Assembly (NCBI GenBank): GCA_018262985.1 | Contig: JADFDI010000002.1 | Coordinates: forward strand, 1 to 64,000 | DNA: 64,000 nt | Source: Spirochaetota bacterium | Lineage (GTDB): Bacteria > Spirochaetota > Spirochaetia > Treponematales > UBA12059 | Reading direction: 5' to 3' | Shown: one piece after another, positions 7,962-14,887 of the stretch | Layout of the letters: every line of letters begins with the position of its first letter | Numbering within the stretch: the first letter of the stretch is position 1 | Program-made: the position numbers and the translations under genes | The notes under the pieces: generated by a model | Seen by the model: only the letters and a program-made list of their open reading frames with translations | What the model was told of the DNA's origin: nothing | The model's database searches: none

Positions 7962-9464
7962 TCAGGGAACGACGCGAGTCCATGAACTGGCGCCCTCTCC
8001 CGTGGGCTCGGCGCCGTCCATGCCGATGCGCACCGGAACGAGCTCGAGGATCTCGGCGCCGGATCCCTCCGCCGCGCCGACCTTGAGCCTGGCATCGTAA
8101 TTCTCGACCGGACCGGCCAGGCCGTCCTGCCGGAAGGTCCTGAGCTGAAGTATGGTCTTGCCTCCCAGCGAGAACACGGCCTTGCCGCCGCTCGTCCGGG
8201 TCTCCCCGATCGCGCGCGCGAAGCCGTTGCCGGTAATGGTGAGGGTCGCCCCGTCCGCCCCCGTCCAATCGCCTTCCAGCGCCGGTCCGCCCGAGAGCGT
8301 CAGCGCCCGCTCCCTCGCGAAAGCGGCGGAGTCCCCGGGTCCCATCTTCCGGTACCGGCCGTTCCACTGTTCGCTGATGTCGGCCTTGATGCGCAGGTCC
8401 TGGAAGATGCGCAGGCCGACCCTGTTCGAACCGGTGAGCTCGACGTCCATGAGGCGGCGCATCGAGGCGACGGCCATGCTGCGGCCGCCGATGAAGATGC
8501 CGTACCGGGTGGCGTGGGAGTCCTCCCACCCGTAGGATTCTATCAGGCCGTCGGCGATGAAGTGGATCTCGTCGGCGAAGGGGTCGAACACCACGAGCCT
8601 GGCGTTCGGTCCGTTCGGGGAATCCGTTTCCCTGTACCAGATGCCGTCGAGGAAGCGCTCGAATGCTTCCGCGTCGCCGGTCAGGAGGCGCGCGATGGTG
8701 CGCTGCTCGATCTGGGCGCCGGGAATCTTCTCGAGGCCCTCGCTGACGTAGACGCCGTCGCGGAAGCTGAAGGCCCAGGTTTCGCGGATCTGGTCGAGCA
8801 GGTTCTCGGATTCCTCGTCGCGGCTGTAGGCCGATATCTTCCAGCTCTCGCCGTTCGTCTGTCCCAGCTTGTAGCTTTCGGGACGGTCCGTCTCCTCGAC
8901 GATGATGGAATCGGCCCGTATGGATGCGATCCGGACGTAGGCGGCGGGTTCCTCGGTCGACACCGAGCGCCAGAATACGGTCAAGGTCTGCTCGCCTTCC
9001 TCGTCCATGCCGCTGCACACGAGATCGAGGTTGCGGTCGCCGACGAGGTCGTTGACGGTGACCTGGAAGGTCTTGATCTTGGTGGCGGCGGTGATTCCTT
9101 CCCAGGAGCGGGTCCATTCGCGCGCGTCGGGGTCGTAGTCGGCCACGAGGATCCGGACGGGAAGCTCGTCCGAGCGCTTGACGACAAGCACCTGCTCGTC
9201 TTCCTGGTCCGCGTCCAGGTTGAACGCCAGCACGTCGAGCAGGGTCTCGGATCCGGACAGCGGGATGTTGGCCGACGGGCGGGCCTCAGTCGTGGCGGTC
9301 TCGAAGGCGGGCGCGTCGCCGACGGTCGCTTCGGCCATCGAGCGGCGCGCCGGGGCCGGCGCGGCCTGAGTGAATACCGAGTCGGAACGGGTCAGGAGGA
9401 CGACGAGGACGGTCGCGACGCCGAGCGCGGCGAAAAGGAATGTGAAGGCTGCGAATCGCTTCAT
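7962..9464 (-). CDS. Pallilysin (Tp0751)-related exported protein without HEXXH
   Basis: A 500-residue protein. Residues 1-27 form a signal or anchor segment, followed by a low-complexity stretch to about 65. Residues 72-255 contain Asp-rich segments (FNLDADQEDE, VNDLVGDRNLDL) like FG-GAP/VCBS propeller repeats. Residues 258-375 match, by eye, the core of T. pallidum Tp0751: a conserved L.G.W start, FD....EI.F, an S.RR...V pair, and D...I....W.G.Y at the end. Where Tp0751 has its HEVIH metal motif, this protein reads SNRVG (346-350). A further 120-residue C-terminal domain follows (LEGDWTGADGATLTITG). It is third in an operon after the VWA and DHH genes, as in a treponemal neighbourhood. A role as surface adhesin or envelope protein is an inference. 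Confidence 0.8.
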   Translation of the reverse strand: MKRFAAFTFLFAALGVATVLVVLLTRSDSVFTQAAPAPARRSMAEATVGDAPAFETATTEARPSANIPLSGSETLLDVLAFNLDADQEDEQVLVVKRSDELPVRILVADYDPDAREWTRSWEGITAATKIKTFQVTVNDLVGDRNLDLVCSGMDEEGEQTLTVFWRSVSTEEPAAYVRIASIRADSIIVEETDRPESYKLGQTNGESWKISAYSRDEESENLLDQIRETWAFSFRDGVYVSEGLEKIPGAQIEQRTIARLLTGDAEAFERFLDGIWYRETDSPNGPNARLVVFDPFADEIHFIADGLIESYGWEDSHATRYGIFIGGRSMAVASMRRLMDVELTGSNRVGLRIFQDLRIKADISEQWNGRYRKMGPGDSAAFARERALTLSGGPALEGDWTGADGATLTITGNGFARAIGETRTSGGKAVFSLGGKTILQLRTFRQDGLAGPVENYDARLKVGAAEGSGAEILELVPVRIGMDGAEPTGEGASSWTRVVP

Positions 9465-9516
9465 TGGCTTCCGTTCGGTCGGCGGTCGGGCGCCCCTACG
9501 GCGCGGGCGTCCGATC

Positions 9517-10497
9517 CTAGACCCGTTCGAGGGCTTCGAGCACCCGTTCTAGCACTTTCCGCTTCATCTGTTCAAGCGGAAGGGTCGCCTTGAAGCCCGC
9601 GGCCATGCGGTGGCCGCCGCCGCCGAAGCTCTGGGCTATGTGGGCGACGTTGACCGAGCCTTTCGACCTCAGGGAGCAACGCAGGATGCCTTCGAGGTTC
9701 TGCTTGAGGAAGACGGACACCTCGATGGTCTTGCCCTGGAGCGGGATGTTTATCAGGTCCTCGGCGTCCTCGTACTGCGCGCCCGAACGCTCGAGGTCCG
9801 TCCTGGTCATGGTCTGGACCGCTATTCGGTTGCCGGCGTGGAGCTCGAGGCTCGCCAGCGCGAGCTTCTGGAGAACGAGGGCTCCCACCGAGCTCGACTC
9901 GTACATTTTGCCGTGGACGACGTAGGGCAGGACGCCCAGTCCCACGAGATCGAGCCCGGCCCGGAAGGTGCGCGTGCTCGTCTTCGAATAGATGAATGAT
10001 CCGGTGTCGTAGACGATGCCGGTGAACAGGGCTTCGGCGGCGTCGAGAGGCAGGCTGGCCCCGAGCCCGGTCACGATCTCGTGCACCATCTCGCAGGTGC
10101 TCGAGGCGGTCGGATCGATCCAGGACGGTTCGGGCGGCGAGTTGCGCGGCTCGTGGTGGTCGATATAGAGCACGATCCCCATGGAATCGAGCAGGAGGTC
10201 GGAAATCGCCCCGAGGTAGTGCGGGTCGTGCGTGTCGAGGACGACGAGCGTGGTGCCCGCCGCCTCGTCCAGGTCCTCGCGGCGGGACAGGCCGCGGATC
10301 ATGCGGTCCGGATCCATGAAGGCGAATTTGGAGGGGACGCGACCGGAAACCAGCGGGACGGCGCGCTTCCCCAGACTCCAGAGGGCCTTCGCCAAGGCGT
10401 ATACCGAACCCAGGCCGTCCGCGTCGGGACCCTCATGGGTCGTGAGGATGTAATCGTCATGGTCCTTCAGCCAGGCTACCGTCTGTTCGAGGTTCAT
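9517..10497 (-). CDS. DHH-family phosphoesterase (NrnA / RecJ-like)
   Basis: A 326-residue cytoplasmic enzyme of the DHH/DHHA1 superfamily, which includes NrnA-type oligoribonucleases, pAp phosphatases and cyclic-di-nucleotide hydrolases. Metal-binding motifs in order: THEGPDADGLGS, VVLDTHDP, the name-giving IDHHEPRN, and TGIVYDTGSF. The substrate-binding DHHA1 motif GGGGHRMAAGF is near the C-terminus. The ATG at 10497 overlaps the stop of the upstream VWA gene by four bases (ATGA), so the two are translationally coupled. Which small RNA or nucleotide it cleaves cannot be read from the sequence. Reading further upstream would only overlap the VWA gene in another frame. Confidence 0.9.
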   Translation of the reverse strand: MNLEQTVAWLKDHDDYILTTHEGPDADGLGSVYALAKALWSLGKRAVPLVSGRVPSKFAFMDPDRMIRGLSRREDLDEAAGTTLVVLDTHDPHYLGAISDLLLDSMGIVLYIDHHEPRNSPPEPSWIDPTASSTCEMVHEIVTGLGASLPLDAAEALFTGIVYDTGSFIYSKTSTRTFRAGLDLVGLGVLPYVVHGKMYESSSVGALVLQKLALASLELHAGNRIAVQTMTRTDLERSGAQYEDAEDLINIPLQGKTIEVSVFLKQNLEGILRCSLRSKGSVNVAHIAQSFGGGGHRMAAGFKATLPLEQMKRKVLERVLEALERV

Positions 10498-11432
10498 CTG
10501 GTCCGCTCCGCGTCGCCGCGATCGCGTCCGCGTCGGCGGGAACGTGCGGCGACGACAGCGACGGCGCCGAGGGCCAGGGTAGCGAGAACCAAGGCGCCGA
10601 TCGGCAGCGGAGAGGATTCGGGCCTTCCGCTTCCGACCGTCGTCCGCGAGCCGTCTTCCGCTCCCGAAGGGCTTCCGCTGCGTCCGTCGGCCGGGCCCGA
10701 GTCCGGTCCGTCGTCGACGTCCTCCCCGGCTCGGGCGGATCCCGGGGCCGGAGCGACCGAGAGCGCGCCGTCGAGGCCGTCCGCGGAAGCTCCGGCGGGC
10801 GCTCCCGGAAGCAGGCCGGAGACCGTCGTCGGCGGTTCGGAAAGGAGCCTGAACAGGGATTCGGCGGCCGCGTCGAGGCGGGCGTCCAGGCCGTAGCCGA
10901 TGGTGATGGCGCGAAAGCTGCCCAGGTCGATGCGTCGCGAAAATTCGAGGCGGGGATGACGGACGACGTAGTCGTCGGAGGCGTAGGGGCTTCCGGGCGG
11001 GGCTTCCTGGCGCTCGTCGGTCAGGAGCAGCACGAACTTCGGCGCCTCGGAATCCCGGAGGAGGGAGAGAGCCGCGTCGGCAGCGTCGAGCGCGGCGCCG
11101 ATGTCGGTGAAGGCCCCGTCGGGCACGAGGCCGCGCAGGGAGCGGAGGAGGGCTGCCTTGTCCTGTTCCGACCCGATCCGGCCGCTCCAGACGGACTCGG
11201 TCGACCCGTAGAACGCCAGCAACTCGACCCGGTCGCCCGTCGTCATGGCCGGTCCGACAAGTTCCCGCGCCAGGAAGTCCTTCACGTCCTCGAGCGCGGC
11301 GTCCATCGATTTGGATCGGTCCACCAGGATGACGAAGTCGACCGGTGAGGCGCGAACGTCGGTCTGCGCGCCGGCGGGGGCCGCGAGGGCGAGCAGCAGG
11401 AAAAGGACGAACACGTTTCCGGACGCTATCAT
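10494..11432 (-). CDS. Exported von Willebrand factor A protein with C-terminal anchor
   Basis: A 312-residue protein from the ATG at 11432; a TTG at 11465 would add 11 residues. It has a signal peptide to about Ala22, then a VWA domain (about 30-205) with a complete metal-ion-dependent adhesion site: DRSKS (38-42), the Thr of GAFTDIGAAL and the Asp of LLTDERQE. A Gly/Ser/Asp-rich low-complexity linker follows, then a transmembrane helix (IGALVLATLALGAVAVVAA) and a basic cytoplasmic tail. The position beside a pallilysin homologue matches T. pallidum Tp0750, reported to bind host matrix together with pallilysin; I transfer that only as an analogy. First gene of a three-gene minus-strand operon divergent from cfpA. 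Confidence 0.85.
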   Translation of the reverse strand: MIASGNVFVLFLLLALAAPAGAQTDVRASPVDFVILVDRSKSMDAALEDVKDFLARELVGPAMTTGDRVELLAFYGSTESVWSGRIGSEQDKAALLRSLRGLVPDGAFTDIGAALDAADAALSLLRDSEAPKFVLLLTDERQEAPPGSPYASDDYVVRHPRLEFSRRIDLGSFRAITIGYGLDARLDAAAESLFRLLSEPPTTVSGLLPGAPAGASADGLDGALSVAPAPGSARAGEDVDDGPDSGPADGRSGSPSGAEDGSRTTVGSGRPESSPLPIGALVLATLALGAVAVVAARSRRRGRDRGDAERTR

Positions 11433-11642
11433 GTCGGGGACCGCCTTGGCCGCATTTTCTTCCAATCCCTAAAGTTATTCCCCGGTTTCCCCAATTTTTC
11501 AAGTGCGATCGGGGAAAAAGCGGCCGGAGCCGGTCGGAGGTCGACGCGGCGACCTGGATGCGCACAGCGGCCATCCTTCGTCTCTGATGCGATATTCTAC
11601 GATTATAGTCGTTATTGCGCCTCGATAATTGCGTCCGCGTCC

Positions 11643-11670
11643 TTTACTTTTTTTTCCCCGATGCTATGAT
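11643..11670 (+). promoter_or_regulatory. Candidate promoter of cfpA
   Basis: TTTACT (11643-11648), 16-base spacer containing a T-run, TATGAT (11665-11670), about 30 bases before the strong AAGGAGAG site of cfpA. The surrounding divergent spacer (11433-11706) is noticeably AT-richer than the genes. It also carries TATAAT on the minus strand (11607-11602) that could serve the VWA operon, though without a convincing -35. Confidence 0.45.
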
Positions 11671-11706
11671 GGTCAACGAAACCCGATTCCAACTAAGGAG
11701 AGACCG

Positions 11707-13758
11707 ATGGGAGCGATAGATCTTCCGAAGAGTCCCAACGTATTCCACCCCGAGAAGCCGAGCGCGGTCGGCTCCCGCAACTCGCTCGCCCAGGAAGGCC
11801 GCGATCAGCAGAAGGAAGTCAACCAGCTGATCGAGGAAGAGACCAACAAGGTCATCCATCACCTGAACCGCCGGCTTCCCAAGGAAGTGCTCGAGCGCCT
11901 GGACGTGATGGGCGGGTTGAAGGAAAAGCTCTACAACTACTTCAACCAGAACTACCAGAACATGTTCAACCGCTACATGGTCACCACCGAAGACGAGATG
12001 GTGAAGAAGATCCGCAACTTCATCGACAAGGAAGAGATGAAGTCCCTCGCGCGGTACACGCCGAAGGAGATCGCGGAGCTGCTCGACCAGGTCGGCGGCG
12101 CTGACAAGTTCAACACCGGCGAGATCGAGAAGTCCGTCATCAACATGTACGGGCACCTCCAGGGCCACATCCAGCGCGGCGTCAACGAGCTGGAGAACCT
12201 GACCAACGCCCTGCTCCGCCAGAAGACCGACGTCGGCGCGTTCATCCGCGGCGAGAACGCCTACTCGGTGGTCAAGTGCTCCTTCAAGGACAACATCTAC
12301 AAGCCGAAGACCGTCACCGACGTCAAGCTTTCGGTCAACATCCTCGACTCCGAGCTCATCAGCCCGATCTTCCACTACCAGGTCACCGTCGAGTACCTCA
12401 TCAAGGACCTGATCGCGAAGCACATCATCGACACGATCGACAAGGAGATCGAGCGCTTCAAGGACACCCTCATCGAGGAGGGCAAGGAGGAGCTTTCCGA
12501 CACCGAGATCATCTTCGCGAAGATGAACAAGGTGAAGGAGCACACCGACGACGACGCCGAGAACGTCAAGTCGAAGCGCTACTCCATCGTCGCCAAGGAG
12601 CTCATGGACCGGATCAACAACCTCCGCGCGGAGATCGACCCGTCCACCTTCGACCAGCTCAACATCCGCGAGAACCTGAAGAAGATCGTCGACATCGAGA
12701 ACATCAGGAACCGCGGCTACAATACCGCCGTCAACTCGATCACCTCCATCCTCGACACCTCGAAGATGGGCTACCAGTACATCGAGAACCTCAAGAACGC
12801 CCGCACGCTCATCATCCGCGAGTACGAGGACACCGACTACGCGCACATGCCCGACGAGCGCTACCAGATCCGGCTCCAGTACTACGACAACGCCCAGCTG
12901 ATCGAGGAGCGCAAGGCCTACGACGTCCAGCTCAAGAGCTTCGAGACCGAGGTCGCCCACCTCTGGGACGTGCTCCAGATGCGCTACGAGGACTCCAAGT
13001 TCCTCAAGGGCATCACGGACTTCAACGACCTGGCCGAATCCTACCGCGGGAAGATCCGCCGCAGGATCAAGGCGAAGACCGGCGAGCCCGAGTACCAGAA
13101 CCTGGCCAAGGTCTGGGACGAGATCAGCTTCGTGAAGCCGGCCGAGACCGAGGTCGAGAAGATGAACCGGACCTACCTCTACGAGAAGGACAAGATCCGG
13201 TCCAGGCTCATCCTCATGCGCGAGAAGCTCAAGAACATGTACTCCTACCAGTACCCGATCCAGCGCCGGGTCATGGAGGAGCGCCTCGAGTTCCTCGAGA
13301 AGGAGTTCATGCGCTTCGACTACATGATCAACCCCTACCACATCCAGCCGGGACTCCTGCTCGACGTGGACATCACCTCGATCAAGCGCAAGAAGGCCAC
13401 GCTCGACGGCATGGCCAACGTGCTCAACGAGTTCCTCCACGGCGTGTCCAAGGGCTTCCAGGACGCGGCCTTCGCGGCCTTCAGCCGCCGCCGGTCCACG
13501 GTCCGCGAGGACATCGCCCAGTCGTTCGCCCCGTCCGAGCTCGCCGAGGAAGAGCAGGCTTCGGTCGGCGGCGGCTACCTCGCCATGCTGAACTCCGAGC
13601 CCGCCGACGAGGCTCCCGTCCAGTCCGCCGTCAGCGTCAAGCCGACCGCCCGCAGGGGCCGCCCGGCCGGCCGCGGCGTCGTGGACTCGGCGAAGAAGAC
13701 CTCGAAGACCGGAGCGCGCGGAAAGCGCCGCGGCTCTGGCGGGATCAGCGAGGTTTGA
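11707..13758 (+). CDS. cfpA: Cytoplasmic filament protein A
   Basis: A 683-residue homologue of the Treponema cytoplasmic filament protein, which forms ribbons running under the inner membrane along the cell body. The ATG at 11707 follows AAGGAGAG. Length is close to the treponemal protein (about 680). The body is almost wholly charged helical sequence with long coiled-coil stretches, for example around residues 35-100, 250-330 and 480-560. There is no signal or membrane segment. The last 40 residues differ in character: Gly/Arg/Lys-rich, with an AT-hook-like core ([10 protein letters not shown]) and further basic clusters. It has its own promoter and a strong terminator, consistent with high, separate expression. 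Loss of CfpA in T. denticola is reported to disturb chromosome segregation and division. Confidence 0.92.
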   Translation: MGAIDLPKSPNVFHPEKPSAVGSRNSLAQEGRDQQKEVNQLIEEETNKVIHHLNRRLPKEVLERLDVMGGLKEKLYNYFNQNYQNMFNRYMVTTEDEMVKKIRNFIDKEEMKSLARYTPKEIAELLDQVGGADKFNTGEIEKSVINMYGHLQGHIQRGVNELENLTNALLRQKTDVGAFIRGENAYSVVKCSFKDNIYKPKTVTDVKLSVNILDSELISPIFHYQVTVEYLIKDLIAKHIIDTIDKEIERFKDTLIEEGKEELSDTEIIFAKMNKVKEHTDDDAENVKSKRYSIVAKELMDRINNLRAEIDPSTFDQLNIRENLKKIVDIENIRNRGYNTAVNSITSILDTSKMGYQYIENLKNARTLIIREYEDTDYAHMPDERYQIRLQYYDNAQLIEERKAYDVQLKSFETEVAHLWDVLQMRYEDSKFLKGITDFNDLAESYRGKIRRRIKAKTGEPEYQNLAKVWDEISFVKPAETEVEKMNRTYLYEKDKIRSRLILMREKLKNMYSYQYPIQRRVMEERLEFLEKEFMRFDYMINPYHIQPGLLLDVDITSIKRKKATLDGMANVLNEFLHGVSKGFQDAAFAAFSRRRSTVREDIAQSFAPSELAEEEQASVGGGYLAMLNSEPADEAPVQSAVSVKPTARRGRPAGRGVVDSAKKTSKTGARGKRRGSGGISEV

Positions 13759-13776
13759 TTATAGTTTGATCGATCG

Positions 13777-13810
13777 GGCCCCCCGGACTGCCCGGGGGGC
13801 CTTTTTCTTT
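13777..13810 (+). terminator. Rho-independent terminator after cfpA
   Basis: A perfect 10-base stem, GGCCCCCCGG (13777-13786) with CCGGGGGGCC (13792-13801), a 5-base loop, then TTTTTCTTT. Confidence 0.9.
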
Positions 13811-13822
13811 CGGAGGTATCAA

Positions 13823-14869
13823 GTGAGCGCAGTCGCCGTCCAGTATGAGAGCCTCGCCACGCGGAACGGGTTCAACTCCTCCGTACGGCATATCAAGGCG
13901 GTCGTTTCCGCCGTCGAGCGCGTGGCCGGCAAGGAGAACCTCGCCGACGTCCTCGACGAGCTCCTCGCGGAGAAGGCCATCGATTCCGACGAGGTGCTGC
14001 CGGCTGTCTCCATGATGCTCGGCGAACGCTTCGCGTACGCGAGCCAGGCGGCCAACCTGGACGGCACGGTGCCGGATCCGAATCTGGTGGCCGAAGCCGT
14101 GGGCGCCTGGAACTCCGTGGACCTCGTCGTCGTCTACCACCACCCCGATCTCGGAGTCCTGGCCCTGAATCCCAAGAATCCGGCCCACATGGCCAAACTC
14201 GAGCGCCTGGCCCGGCACGAGCTGGTGGTCGCCTACGCCGGGAGCTACGGCAAGGATTCCGACAAGGCGCTCGCCCAGAAGGCGGCCAAGGCCCTCTGCG
14301 AGCTGTTCGCGGGCGGAAAGCCCAAGGTCGACGCGGCGCTCCTCAAAGGCGACTGCGCCTGGAAGGCTCCCAAGGCCGTCAAGGCAACCGGCGGCGGGCG
14401 CGGACCGAAGACGCTGGCCAAGCCCGCTCCCCGCAAACCGGGGCGTCCCGCGAAATCCGCCGCGGCGTCCGCGAAGGCCGCGCCGCTCCCGCCTGCCGCG
14501 CCGCCGCCCAAGACCCTCGCCGAAGGACCCCGGCCCGGTGCCCGGATAACGCCGATGTACAGCGTGCCGGTCACCAACGAGCTGTTCCACAACGGCAACG
14601 TCGAGGCCTGGAAGCGCGTCATCGCGAGCTACACCACCAGGCACCCGGGCCTCGAGGTACTCGTCTACTACGACGGCGAACGCATAACAAACCTGAACGC
14701 CCTGTTCAAATGGGGCAAGGTGAAGCACGGCAGCACCATCCAGTTCGCCGTGAAGGGCGAGGAGATCACGGACGTCCCGAAGCTCCTCCGGTACCTCAAG
14801 CAGGGCGCGAGCCCCATGTTCGAAGCCTTCCTGCGCGGACCGGTCAACGCGGTCCTCATGCTCTTCTAG
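13823..14869 (+). CDS. Unknown protein between cfpA and the PPDK-like gene
   Basis: A 348-residue protein starting at GTG 13823, five bases after GGAGGT, directly behind the cfpA terminator. Residues 1-190 look like a compact helical/mixed domain (FNSSVRHIKAVVSAVERVAG, EAVGAWNSVDLVVVYHHPDL). Residues about 190-240 are an Ala/Pro/Lys-rich linker with an AT-hook-like core (RKPGRPAKSAAASAKAAPLP). Residues 245-348 form a second domain with alternating hydrophobics (LEVLVYYDGERITNLNALFK, GSTIQFAVKGEEITDVPKLL). There is no signal peptide or membrane span, so it is cytoplasmic. The next gene starts 18 bases later, so the two are probably co-transcribed. I do not recognise the family; position suggests a spirochaete-conserved partner of CfpA or of the PPDK-like protein. 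Confidence 0.8.
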   Translation: MSAVAVQYESLATRNGFNSSVRHIKAVVSAVERVAGKENLADVLDELLAEKAIDSDEVLPAVSMMLGERFAYASQAANLDGTVPDPNLVAEAVGAWNSVDLVVVYHHPDLGVLALNPKNPAHMAKLERLARHELVVAYAGSYGKDSDKALAQKAAKALCELFAGGKPKVDAALLKGDCAWKAPKAVKATGGGRGPKTLAKPAPRKPGRPAKSAAASAKAAPLPPAAPPPKTLAEGPRPGARITPMYSVPVTNELFHNGNVEAWKRVIASYTTRHPGLEVLVYYDGERITNLNALFKWGKVKHGSTIQFAVKGEEITDVPKLLRYLKQGASPMFEAFLRGPVNAVLMLF

Positions 14870-14887
14870 GGATCGGGGGTAAGCGCC

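Noticed and set aside
7962..9464. A metalloprotease active site in the pallilysin-like protein
   Set aside because: No HEXXH is present anywhere in the chain; the aligned position reads SNRVG.
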